DNA of 64,000 bases. Origin: Arctopsyche grandis. Lineage: Eukaryota; Arthropoda; Insecta; Trichoptera; Hydropsychidae. The translations under genes were made by a program, and so were the position numbers. The notes beneath the pieces are model-generated. The model saw only the letters and a program-made list of their open reading frames with translations, was not told the origin of the DNA and ran no database searches. Shown here in pieces: positions 47,126 to 59,400 of this stretch. The DNA is taken from NCBI RefSeq assembly GCF_051622035.1, contig NC_135367.1, positions 29,094,001 to 29,158,000 of the forward strand, written 5' to 3'. The number at the start of each line of letters is the position of its first letter. The stretch's first letter is position 1.

Positions 47126-50100
47126 ATGGCTGGTGTTGTGATGGAGCGCGTGGAGTTCGAGAGCAGCCCCGAGGAGGATGTGGCGGTGGTGCGTGCGTTC
47201 GGCGAGATGGGGCTGTGCGAGGGCGTGCAGCGCGGCCTCTTCGCCTACGGCTGGGAGAAACCCTCGGCCGTGCAGCAGCGCTTCGTGGCCGCGGCGCTGA
47301 AGGGGCGCGACCTCATCGCGCAGGCGCAGTCCGGCACCGGCAAGAGCTCGGCGCTGGCCCTGGCCGCGGTCTCGAGGGCCTGTCGCTGTCTTACTACTAC
47401 CGCTGCCATCACTGCCACTAGTACTAGTAGGGACCCCACCGTGCTGGCGCTCTGCCCCACGCGAGAGCTGGCCGCGCAGCTGCACAGGGCGTGCCTGGCG
47501 CTGAGCGAGCACACGGAAGTGCGCTGCCTCTGCGCCACGGGGGGCTCCCCGCTCATGGACGACGTGCGCAAACTCGACTACGGCCACCAGGTCGTCGTCG
47601 GCACTCCCGGCAGAGTCATCGGTACACCACACACCCACTCGTCTCAACTTTCACTCTACTCTTTCCATGCGATTATAACATACTTATCTATGCACATTTT
47701 TCAAATCTACACTATGTCGTCAGAGAAATGTTATTTATTTATTTTGCTAGGAAAATTTACAGTTTTATTCAATTACAAAATTACTACCGCCATCTATGTA
47801 TAAAACTAAAGACTACATACACGTCACCCAGATTTCAAACTTCAAACGCGTCTTAACACATTCAGCCCGGCGCATGATTTCATACATTTGCCCGTGCGGC
47901 ACACAATTAAGGTCTGTTCATACCTAGTCAGCACGTACCGACTTCAGCAGGTATCCGGCCGTACGAAAGTATTCTTTGGTACATTTTGTATGGGTATATT
48001 CATACCAAGCGTCATGTTTACGCCACGGCAGGCTTTCAGCAGTACCCGACATTTCCTGTTCATACCTTACGGCAACATTCGTCAACGTATCGTATCCGTT
48101 TTTTTGGCCATCGTGGAAATATACACGCGAATTATGTGCCATGAGTCTGCCGCTTTGCTGTTTTGGACCAATTATCCATAGTGACAGTTGACAGCTATTC
48201 AATCTTTCGACATGGTTTTGGTGCAAATATTTAAAAAATATTTAAAAAAAATTTTTAATCATCCACAAGCTCCTTATATGTACAGTGTCGAAAACTCTCC
48301 TTCGGTTTTTCTATTTTTTTAACATGGGATGCACATCAAAACGCCTCCGTGCTTTTTTATTGCCTTCTTGAGCTTCTTCTTCCAACAACAACGCGATTAT
48401 ACATAATTTTTCGTTCGATAAACGCCGAAACATTTTTGCTGACTTGTATTCTGACGCGTAGCTACGAATGCACATGTATGCATTCATATTGTTAGTACTC
48501 GACAATACGACGTAAGCAATATTGCGCCGTGTCGTCATGGCCTGTAATATATAAGTAAGTCGATTTTGCCTTGCACTCGGCCAAAGTGCTGTGAACGTGA
48601 CGTGACCGCGACGTGTAGGTAGATATGAATAGAAATGTAATAAAATGACATATTTGAAACGGAGTCGTGCAGTGCTGTTAAATCACCTTAAATAATGAGT
48701 TGTTCCTAAATCTTTAGAGCTTTATACGAATTTTAGTGTTGGGGTGCTCAATAAAGTGGAACCGTAAAATTATAGTCTGCTATAGAACTATCCGCGTGGC
48801 CACCGGTGGTACACGCCGGGTTGAACGTGTTAAAGGATATTTTATCTCTATCGTAATGGCGAAGGATCCATTTACTTATATTGATGACCAAAACGAGCAA
48901 TATGGCAAAGTATGAAAACGATCGAATAAGAGGCAAATTTTTTCCTGAATTGTAATCGTAAATGAAACGTAAAGGAGGTTTGTAATAAAAAGAATTATTA
49001 AAAGAAAAACCATTTTAAAATTTTCGCATATAGGTGAAAGAAAAAAGAAAATTTAAACATTAAAATATAAAAAATAAAAATAACAATATTATAAAAACAA
49101 TAAAATAATGATAAAAATTCACAATCACAATTACTAATTTACAACAATATCAAGTATCAAAAAACAAATTCGCAACAATCACTCTAGCTTGGTTTGCATT
49201 AATATTAAATAAGTCAAAATCACAGTTGGTAGAAATGAGTGTATTGATAGTGGAGTTTGCACGCCAGATGAATGAGCTTCTTCCATAATTAGAAAATATA
49301 TTAGGCACGTAAAGGAGCTCATTACATCTGGTCATTCTAATAGGCACACGCAATGATAGTCTGCTCAATAATTGGAGCCATTGAGGATGTTCAAAGTTGT
49401 TAAGATGTCAGCTATCTCACAAATTACTCGTCACAAAGTCACTAAAATCTCTATAACGGAACATCTGGCAGCCGAAAAGTCCATCATACTAACGATAACT
49501 ATCATAGTAACGAGAACTTGAGTGCTAAATATTGTGTATTCGCGATTTTCATGGCAAAAATTGTCTATGTGACCACCCCAATGTGACGAATAGTCCAATT
49601 ACCCTCCCTTTGGACAAGTGGAAGTAAATGCTAACACCTACAAGCATCTTCATAGGATGCATAGGATAATCAAAAAGGGCTGCCGATGTACCTCAAGAAT
49701 CTTTTCTGGATACGCTCCAAACTGTCTCTTGCACCAGAGAAATCTGGGTTCCAGACTTGGGATATAATAATAGAAGGGCCCTAAAGAATAAATAAATTGT
49801 ATCAATATGAAGCGGTACGTCTCCATAACTACGCTACAACCCACAAAATACAATCAGATCAATCCACTTATAACAAAATGTATGCCATGTTGTTTATTGG
49901 GTAAAAGTCGGGTTTATAGACGAGGCGAACCCGCTCCGTCCTGTGATTAGCTGCTTTTTGCGAGTATTTCCGTGACTTTTACCTGATGGAATACTCCGAA
50001 TTCGGAATATTTCCGTACGCTGCCCAACCGTCCGAAATTATATGCGAACCAGGCAGTATATGTTGGGAGTATTGCATCAGGTAAAAGTCGAGCACGGCAA

Positions 50101-52986
50101 TACTTGATTACTCGTAAAAAGCAGCCAATCACATGAAGGAACGGGTCGAACGAACCTTTTAGGTCCGACTTTTACCGTTTATTGTGTTTTTGAATGCATT
50201 GTACAATTTTTAAAGATGCTTACCCATCTTGCGGGTAATATAAATAAACAGAGAAGTTTTTATCGGACATACGTCGAGCATCAAATACAACTGATGCTAA
50301 AATTATTTAGGAATGTCTGTGGACAATCGTCACTTGATAACAATATAACGCTTAAAGCCACTTTTATTATAACATTTCTCTGTATATAATAATGATATAT
50401 AATTTTCATTAACGAAGATTCCATTTTCAGTTCCGGATTTGGATTCCATTTTCAGTTCCAGATCCGAATTCCTGTTTCAGTTCCGGATCCCGATTACTTT
50501 TTCAGTTCATGTTTAATCGGTTTATATTACAAATATTGAGCGAAGCTGAGTAAAACCACTAGTATCCAAGAAAAATGCAGTCCATTCTTATCGTCCCTCC
50601 AACTCCCGCATATTTCCTTCCCTTCGTGCATCCGTTTCACTTCTGTCTTAACTCTCCATATTAAATCCTTCCAATGAAAAACTGCAGAAAACGAGAATTA
50701 TCGCCAAATTTTGATGTCTACCCAGTACTGTCACCCAGCGGATTTCCATTGGCAAAAACTTCAAGTTTCCAAATATAAAACTTCCGTAATTTTTTTTTAA
50801 AAATGCATTAGTTGCAGCTTCGAAATGATTACTTGAAGAATATACAAAAATTCCGCCTATTGCACTTATATTGTTACAAAAAAAAAAACAATTAAAAACC
50901 AATGAATTTATAACTTGAATGCAGTCTGCCTTGAACAGCACTTTTCGATAATAATAAACGAAAAATTCTCAAACACCACTTTTTCATATGGAATAACACT
51001 AATATTGTTATAATTTGGGGATAAAATCCCCCTGCAGTGTTTATAATTATATTCCATAACAAATAAACGGTCCAATTGTTCTATTTTGACTAGGATATCC
51101 ATATTCTTCGGTATTTCTTATTAATTTCGTAAATTCTATGCATATTGGCATGTTTTGATGACAAAATTCGTCCGTCGCTGTTTTTAAAATATATATTTTA
51201 GTCCTCCACAAATATATTATACACATATATAGGTAATAAATTCCGCAAATAAATATTACAAAAATAAAAACTACTCTGCAATAAAAAGTGATTTATCAGC
51301 AAATCAACAAAACATTCACCGCGTTTTATCACATTCCCCTACTTTATTTTATTTTCTGAAATCACCGTTCAACATAACACTTATATATTATCTTATATTT
51401 TATCATAGAGAAAAATGTACAATAATGAAAATAATAATACAGACAGTAGAACATTTGTACAGCTGAGAGGCGATGAGCAGATTTATTGTAAACAATATAT
51501 GTACATATGTAAAGGAGACCAGATAAACAACATATATTATATATATATATACGTATGTAGAGCAGATTTATAAGGAAGATGTAGAAAATACATCAGTTTC
51601 AAATTCCAATGATGATATTGCAGTAATTCCATTTACGACTGTGTGTTATCAATTGAAGAACAGCTTCAGTAAGCTATTAAAAATAAAATAGACATTATAA
51701 TGAAATGAAATTGAACTAAAAAAATTAAATCCAAACTTCAATAATGGAAATATATTATATGTAATAAAAAAAAAATATATATATTTTTTTTGGAAAATAT
51801 TTCTTAGTATATAATAAATAATGTTTATTGGCGTTTCGTTAAATATGTTTATTTAACACAAAACAGTCATTTATTTTTGTAATTGAAAAACCCAGTAATT
51901 TACCGATAAATAGTAAAAAAAATTAATCCAATTACTGGTAAACGGAAATTGAACTTGTTTCAAACTTTGTAGTACGTTTTAATTTATTCATACCCACATT
52001 TGAATATCGTCAATAACAGAGACACGTTGATCGAAAACTTTCTTCATCTTTTCAATACGTATCGATTTCCAAAATATTCAAGATAAAAAATCAAGTTTCA
52101 CGAATTTCAGATTTGATCCGACGCAACGCCTTTCGCACTCGTTCCGTCACGACCTTCATGCTGGACGAAGCCGACGAGATGCTGAATCAGGGATTCAAAG
52201 AGCAAATATACGACGTGTACCGCTACTTGCCGCCGGCGACCCAAGTCATCATCATGTCGGCGACTTTGCCACACGACATCCTCGAAATGACCGGCAAATT
52301 CATGACAGACCCCCTGAGGATTCTGGTCAAACGGTAATTAAAGGTAAAACAATTACTCAAATTTAAACGCATCGTAACTTTACATGTTTGTTTTTTTTTC
52401 CAGTGATGAATTGACACTCGAAGATTTGAAGCAATTCTTCGTTGCCGTCGAACGCGAAGAGTGGAAGTTCGACACTCTGTGCGACCTTTACGACACGTTG
52501 ACCATAACTCAGGCCGTCATTTTTTGCAACACGAAGCGCAAGGTGGACTGGCTGACGGAGAAAATGAGGGAAGCCAACTTCACAGTCAACTCGATGCACG
52601 GCGATATGCCTCAGAAAGAAAGAGACACCATCATGAGAGAGTTTCGGTCCGGCCAAAGGTACGTTCCCAATACCGTACAATATAAGACATAGACGTACGA
52701 TCCGAGGAATTGTTAATGCGTTTTTTCCGACAGCCGAGTCCTCATCACGACCGATCTGTGGGCGAGAGGCATCGACGTTCAACAAGTGTCGCTCGTCATC
52801 AACTACGACTTGCCGAACAATCGCGAGCTGTACATCCATCGTATCGGCCGTTCCGGTAGATTCGGAAGAAAGGGCGTCGCCATCAATTTTGTCAAGTCTG
52901 ACGATATAAGGATTTTGAGGGATATCGAGCAGTATTATTCGACGCAGATAGATGAGATGCCTATGAACGTTGCAGATCTCGTTTAG
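47126..52986 (+). CDS. eIF4A3-like DEAD-box RNA helicase
   Basis: Exons 47126-47621, 52111-52333, 52404-52658, 52734-52986: 1227 nt, 408 residues, all junctions in phase (human eIF4A3 is 411). The family's canonical member is the RNA clamp of the exon junction complex. Motifs: Q motif region EKPSAVQQR (about 44-52), Walker A SGTGKS (69-74), PTRELA (111-116), GG (139-140), TPGR (160-163), DEAD (184-187), [16 protein letters not shown]. The C-terminus [16 protein letters not shown] is diagnostic of eIF4A3 rather than eIF4A1. The N-lobe is unusual: GKS rather than GKT, a low-complexity insert [12 protein letters not shown] (about 90-101) between motifs I and Ia, many Ala substitutions and very GC-rich codons. 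The C-lobe is nearly canonical. It may be the species' only eIF4A3 or a diverged paralogue; the gene looks functional. The ATG at 47126 aligns with the family; a second Met is six codons in. Confidence 0.92.
47857..48829. mobile_element. TTAA-flanked piggyBac-like MITE
   Basis: TTAA lies at 47853-47856 and 48830-48833. Inside are the inverted ends CACATTCAGCCCGGCG and CGCCGGGTTGAACGTG. TTAA target sites are the hallmark of piggyBac. No piggyBac transposase is present; most of the interior is the Harbinger-like element below. Confidence 0.6.
47911..48637 (-). mobile_element. PIF/Harbinger-like element nested in the piggyBac-like MITE
   Basis: TAA lies at 47908-47910 and 48638-48640. The imperfect inverted ends are GGTCTGTTCATACCTAGTCA and, reversed from the right, tctattcatatctacctaca. 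A - strand frame at 48538-48311 encodes [16 protein letters not shown] and ARRRFDVHP, which resembles the N-terminus of HARBI1-type nucleases (RRFWVHP). The rest of the nuclease is missing. Confidence 0.6.
49000..49400 (-). pseudogene. LINE C-terminal fragment, inverted copy of 46321
   Basis: Encodes [19 protein letters not shown] and [19 protein letters not shown], very close to 46336-46563, with an A/T-rich 3' part down to about 49000. Confidence 0.7.
49425..49575 (+). repeat. Interspersed repeat (CGGAACATCTG family), copy 3
   Basis: Starts CTCGTCACAAAGTCACTAAA and carries AACGGAACATCTGGCAGCCG. The right side has TGTGACC and then ATGTGACGAATAG, the inverse of the left end, supporting a MITE with TTCGTCACA-type ends. 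Confidence 0.6.
49900..50176. mobile_element. 277-bp foldback MITE with perfect 8-bp target duplication
   Basis: The ends GGTAAAAGTCGG and CCGACTTTTACC are exact inverted repeats, and pairing continues for about 110 bases per arm (agctgctttttgcgagta / actcgtaaaaagcagcc; cctgatggaatactcc / ggagtattgcatcagg). GTTTATTG occurs at 49892-49899 and again at 50177-50184. An 8-bp duplication fits hAT or P-type transposition. No coding sequence. Confidence 0.88.
50418..50517. repeat. 25-bp minisatellite, four units
   Basis: Four consecutive units of ATTCCNTTTTCAGTTCCGGA plus five variable bases, starting at 50418, 50443, 50468 and 50493. Confidence 0.85.
50515..50572 (-). repeat. Single copy related to the Hairless-intron tandem repeat
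   Basis: Read on the - strand: GGTTTTACTCAGCTTCGCTC then aatatttgtaatataaacc, like the units at 38051-38460. Confidence 0.6.
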
Positions 52987-53317
52987 TCTATCCATGTAGT
53001 TATGCTTTCGCAACCAAAAAGTTATTTTCCTTGAAGTGATATTATTTTTATATACATATAAAATTAGTTGCAATTTGAATTGGCGCCGTTCAGATCCTTT
53101 TTAAGACTTGTTAACATTTTATTCCTAAGATGCGCATTACAAAAAAATATAAACTTTAATCAAAGACTACGTAATGAGACTGATTTTGACATACAAATAT
53201 TATATTATAAGAGAGTATTGTTGTAATTCTTGGCAGGAAAAAAAAAACGATATCAAAATATTATATTTTGTATTAAGTTTCATAGAATGTAAGTTAAATT
53301 GTATTTTCTAACGTTTC

Positions 53318-53374
53318 AATAAAAACTAAAAAATTTTACAAGAATCGTTTCACTATCTATGTATAACTTTTATT
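53318..53374. terminator. Facing poly(A) signals of eIF4A3-like (+) and SF3B2 (-)
   Basis: AATAAA on + at 53318-53323 is 332 bases after the eIF4A3-like stop. The reverse (TTTATT on +) at 53369-53374 is 76 bases after the SF3B2 stop. The two convergent transcripts therefore end within about 50 bases of each other and their 3' ends may overlap. Confidence 0.65.
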
Positions 53375-53449
53375 TGACAATTTTCATAATAAAGTAAATA
53401 TTATTCTTATATATAGAATGAGGTGACATTCCTTACACTCGTAACGGTA

Positions 53450-56400
53450 TTAAAACTTGAATTCTTTGTATTTCTTTGCTTGTTTAGAATCTGTCGTCTG
53501 TTGACGTTTTCGTTTACTCTAAAACAAAAAAGAAAAGCATAAATAAAAAAAAAATTTAGATGTAAAGTTAAATGTTTAAATAAAAAGATTACCTTCTGTC
53601 GGGCGACATGATCCGCCAACATGTCTGAAAGATCTTCCCGAGTGGGTTGATTCTGTTGTGCTCTGAGTTGTTGTTCATAGCGTGCTGCCATCGCATCGGC
53701 GTCTAGCTCCAACTCGGATGGATCCAACGCCAACTCCACAGCACCTCCTCTACTCTCGGTCGTAGGGTTCGCAGGTGCTCCTCCACGTTTTCCCGCTAAA
53801 AGAAAAAAAAACGGAAAACATTGCAAAAATCCTCATATTTTCATAATACCTACACCCAGCGCAAAGCGAAGCTTATCAGTTGCATCACATGCAAATAACG
53901 ATATATTTTAAAAGACTAGGAAAGGAATTTAAAATAACAGTTTTCGTATTACTTTCTACAACTCCTCTTCATCAATATACAGCAAAAAAAAGCGATTTCG
54001 TCAATAGATAACATTATGAGGGGAATCATTGTAAATTTGGAGTAAAAATGAACATTTTTTTTATACTTGGATTATATTTCATAAATCAAAAAATCGATAA
54101 AAACGGATTTTTTTTCTTTTTCAAGCTTTTCAACATATCAAAGGGACTTCAAATAATAATAGGGCATACAAATAAAAATGTTTTTTTATTTTAATATTTA
54201 ATGGGACCCCGTTTGTTTTTAATAAATAGTTTTATTCGTTTAAGTAGTGATTCATATTATTTTTTTAATAATTCATCACTAATTTCATTGTAGCATACAT
54301 CATAAATAATGTATTTTAATTATTTTATGGTTTTTGGTTTCTTATCTCTAATTTTTTTGCCTATTTTGCTTCACATATTTTCAATTATATTTAGATCCGA
54401 GCTGTTTCCTGGCCATTCAATGGAGTTTATACCTAAACTATCTTTATCTTGATCGATATTTAAAAAAAAACCAAATGGTGATATACCAATGCATTAAAAA
54501 TAATTAAAATTAATTGTGAAAACGATTTGAATACTCTCAAATTTTGAACGATGCGCCGGTGCTGAATCATCGTGAAAGACAAGATCCTTAACCATTTCCG
54601 GTAAGCCTTCTAATGTAGGAATAACGCTTTTGTCGATGATTTTTTTATACTCCTGTGAGTTGACTATCACATCTAGTTTAATGATTGACCCAACACCATA
54701 CCGTGTGATGGCCTCCAATACCATACCATGGCGAATGTTAAACAGTCAGCGCTAAGCACGATTCTTTATAGCGTTCGCCCGATTTTCGTCGTACTAGCGC
54801 CATCTCATCTGATCCAATCAGGTTGAATTTGGATTCATCTGAAAAAGTAATCGTCTCCCAATCTTGAACTGTCCAATTTTTCTTCTCTTTGGCCCACCAA
54901 AGACGAGTATCCTTCATTTTCTTCGTGAGGAGGGTTTTTTTTTTGCACGGCGCCATTAAAATAGACCAAGTTCATTTAGTTTATATTGAACTGTTCTAAG
55001 GCTTACTGTTTTTTCCAACTTCAATGAACTCAGACCTAATTTCTGACGCAGTTTTGAAAGTGTTTTGAAGTAAAATTCTCTTTAAAATCCTTTCGTCTCG
55101 AGAAGTCAGTTTTTTTGCCATTTTTCCTCTTTCAGCAGGTGTTATGTCTATTGTTTTTTTATACTTCTTAAAAAATATAGTTATTGTAAGTAGAATGTAT
55201 CCCCACTCGTCGATAAATTTCCGTAAAAGAATAATTTTCCTCCCAGAAAGTGACAATTTTTGATTTCTCGGCGATGGACAAAAATTCATATTTTACGCTC
55301 AACGCTCACAACACTAAAAAAAAACACGCACTACTTGAAAGTCTGGGGGAAACAGACTGTAAAACTTTTTGGCAATAATACGTTGAGGTAAGCTGAAAAC
55401 AACTGTAAAAGTATAAAAACAAAATTGCCAGAAAGTGAGACCCAATAGGGCGAAAAATGGGCCATTCCGGTAAAATTTGTGACTGATAAGCTTCGCTTTG
55501 CGCTGGGTATATACATATATCGGGAATTAAAATAATCACCTAAAGCGGCAGGCGGTTGATTTCCACCAGCTCCAGTCATATCGTAAACGTGAGTGGAGGC
55601 CATCATTCCTGCAGTCACTCCTCGGCGCTCAGCAAGCACTTGATAAAGTACTGGAGTTTCACCACTGAAAATATTTCAATAAAATAACGGAGTAGTAAAT
55701 TCAATAATCAGTCAAATGGGTAAATGAAAAGTTTCGTTTAATGATGTACGTATATTGTCTACTAACCCTTCAATGTCGTTTTCAATCTTCTTTTTACGCA
55801 GTTCAATAGTTTCCGGAGTCTCCAGACCTAGAGGAACCGATGAAGACATTCCAGATGGAGTAGCCAAACCTTCTCCAGGCGTTATCAAACCACTCTGATC
55901 TGCCTCACCAGGGGTTTGCATCTCTTCACCTTCAGATTCTACAAACGTAAACAATCATATTGGTAAATGAATGTACTTTTATCGTAAAACTACAACCACA
56001 ATTTCATAATACAATACCTTCTTCTGAAGATTCTCCTTCAGACTCAGATTCTAACTCTCCCCACATTGTGCGATCCACTTCTACTTCTTCAACATCCTAT
56101 AATAATAATAAATAATACAATTAAATAATAGGTAATGATAAGATCACTTTTCGTTGACAATCTTTCTTATAACCGATTCATACTTACGTCTTGAGCATTT
56201 TGGGCGTGTCCAAATACATCTCCGTAGAGAGGTTTACCGTGCTCGTCTACCGGTGGTTTACCCCAACCTCCTGCGTGATAACCGAAAGCACAACTTTCGG
56301 GAATTGGTGCGTTTAGACCAGGTATTTTTAGATTTGGATACGACGGCGGAGGTCCATATCTTTGTTGAGCGATGAGCCACGGAGGCGGAACCTGAAAAAC

Positions 56401-59400
56401 GAATATTTATAACAATCGTCGCGAAAACATTGTTAACTACATAGATTAATAAAAAAAATAAAATGAACCTTGTGGCAGTTGGGACCGACTGGCATACCGA
56501 GAGCGGTTCTCAACTCTTCGCTTAAATCCCCGGGTTTTTTCTCTCGCAGCCTCGTTTCGAACTCTTTACCTTCGTAATAAAGATCACCGTGAATCGTCAT
56601 GCGGGGTTTAGTCTGCCATCTTAAAATTAACAAAATTATGTAATGTGATTAAAAAAAAATGCATTTTAAAATTTAAAGTGGAAACAATCGGATGATTATT
56701 TTAATATAATAAAGACACTATTCTGAATGTGTGTGTCGGATAACGCTAGCTGAGCATAATAAATCGATAAAAAGCCTAAACTTTGAATAAATTCATTAGT
56801 TGAGACGAACCCGCAAAACCACAAATATCCTCTTATAGGTATATCTGAGTTCAACGAGTCTCAACCACTAAGCCAATGTCGATTCTTCGTTTGGACTTTT
56901 TTTGTCAATATTAATCAAAATTGCTTACGCCATGCAATATAAAAAAATACGTACTACGGTAATTTTGTTTGGCTAGGTTTTGAACCATTTCTTTTTGATA
57001 TCCGAATCCCGATTCTGATTTTTATTATTTTTTTTTACTGCATAATTTAATATGGCATAACCTATGCGATGATATTTCATCGGGTTTATCACTAGTTAGT
57101 ATATACATATATTGGGAATGAATTTAAATTTAAATGTTCGTTTTCAAGATATTATTATATGTAGTAATATTGTTTCCACTTCATTCTATATTAATCAAAA
57201 TATAAATACTTGAAGAAGGCGTCGTGAAGTTTCTGATAATCAATGTCAATTTTTCCGAGCTTGGGACGCGCCCTCTCTCGCATCTTGGCCTTTAAGGTTT
57301 TCGTCTCTTCTTTGTCTTGCAACGAGGCACGCATCTCCATGATACCAGTTTTTTTGATAAAATCTGGCAGATCAAACGCAGGTTTTTCTATACCTCGCTT
57401 ACCTTGAAGATACTGAGGACAAATATGTTAGATTAAAAAAAAATAACTATAATAACCTGCTAATGAAGTGGAGTAGAAATTGGTCAGTTCAGACTTTTAA
57501 AACTTTAAAAATTGTATACCGTACCTTGCGTTTATAACACCAGTGACGGGGCACTTGTACAGTGTTACGGTGAGCCTTGAGCTGAACGAGAAGTTTGGGA
57601 TCCCGAGCAGTCACGTCATACATTTCAACCACATCGGGACGAGATACTAGTTGCTTAAGTTCAGCCACGGACAACCGTGAAAGTTTCTTCAGTTTCCTTT
57701 TTGATAAACGTTCTTTTTCATCGTTAGCTTTTTTCTAAAAAAAAAAAAAACCAAGGATTAATATTTAAAATAGTAATTTTAAACCGTGATAAAATGCACA
57801 TGTACCAACTTCTTCAGTTTCCTCGTCCACTTCGAACTGATCGCGGACTTTTTCCGGTTTCCGGGGTATAGGAGCTAATTTAGCCTGTAACGCCGGATCG
57901 TCCGGCTCCAATTTAGAGTCGCTAATTTTGAACACTTCAAAGATGCGATGAAATTGCCTGTACATTGGTTCCAATTCGTGAAATTGTATATTCTCTTGAA
58001 TGTATCTAAAATGTGAAATCGTATTTAGTACAAATTTGCGCAAGCTTTTAAATCAAACGTACATATTTACATAAATATACTTACTCTATTTCGGCATCCA
58101 ACGTGATAGCTTCCTTCCCTTTAGGCTTCGGAACTTTTTCAACTTCTATCTGTTGAGTTTTCTTTGCCTGCTCTTCCTTTTTAGTTTCTAGTCTGTTAGC
58201 TTTCGCAAGCTTCTTGCGTTTCTTTTTGCGGCGATTTTTATTCGCTTTGCCGGCACCCTGATAAGTTTATAACAATACATTAAAACGTAATAATTTTGAT
58301 TTTTCAAAACCGAGTATTCAGTTTTTTTTATATGATCTTTTTCGACATACCCAATTATATATATTTATATATTTTAAAGCTTATTATTTGATACCCAATA
58401 ATTGTATAAAGACGATAACATATTTGGAAAATTAATTTGAAAGTAAATATATTTATACCTCTTGTTTGGACGGTTCTTTGGTAATCCCTGGAGGAACTTC
58501 ATTTTCTTCATCAGAATCACCCTCATCGTCTTCCGCATCGTATTCTGAGCTGATTACTGCAGCCGGTACTGGAGCAGGTGTCGGTTTTTCTACAATAAAA
58601 CAAATAAACGAATAAAACATGACATAAATATTATGTAATTTACAATGAGTATTAATTACCAATTTCCGAGGAATCATCGAGCGTTCCGAGTGCGGCAGCG
58701 CGTTGGTCTTTAAACGCGAGCGCTTCTTCCAAAGCTTTCGGAAGAACAACATCGGGAACTTTCTTTTTAAGCTCTTCCGGTTTCTCAACTTTAAGAGACA
58801 ACAGTGATGGCAAATTGCTAGTGTTTTGGTGCCTTTGAGGTTTAGACGGCCCGTCGTCGGGACTCCGCTGATCGGGCGAAGAACCGCTCCACGATAGAGG
58901 GGGTGGACCCATTCCGGGAGGCGCAATATTTCCGCGATTCGGAGGACCCATTAATTGGGATCCCATGCCGGGAGGACCGGTCTGTTGATTTGGTGGTGGA
59001 CCGATGAGACCGGAATTTGCAGGCATTTGATTCGACGGGGGAATCGGCAGTGGATTCGACGGCATGGTGCCGGGTGGCCCCACTTGATGTGGTGTTGGCG
59101 GAGGAATTAAGCACATTTGAATTGCTGGGGGAACGGTGACTTGTCCTATTCCCGGTGGTCCTGGCAGTTGATTTGAGCCGACAGGTACCCTCATCATTTG
59201 ATCGCCTTGTTGTGATCCGTTGTTGAAGCCTCCCGGTGGCATCATCGGTCGAATGTTTTGCATGCCTACGCCGGATGGAGGCGGACCCATCAGTTGGCTT
59301 CCAGGCGGTGCAATGTTATTGCCAAAGTTTGATGCGGGGAAGGTCGGCTGAGGCGGCCCTGGCATTACAGACATCATTTGACGCTGCATTTCCATTTCGT

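Larger units (their letters stand above)
47622..52110 (+). other. Intron 1 of the eIF4A3-like gene, transposon-rich
   Basis: A 4.5-kb phase 1 intron (donor gtacac, acceptor gaatttcag) inserted just after the TPGR motif. The listed piggyBac-like, Harbinger, LINE, repeat and foldback elements occupy 47857-50572. 50573-52110 is AT-rich with no recognised feature. Confidence 0.8.

Noticed and set aside
57340..57370. A possible frameshift in the SF3B2 exon at 57412-57210
   Set aside because: On recount the T run in GATTTTATC has the right length and the exon is 203 nt in the expected phase.
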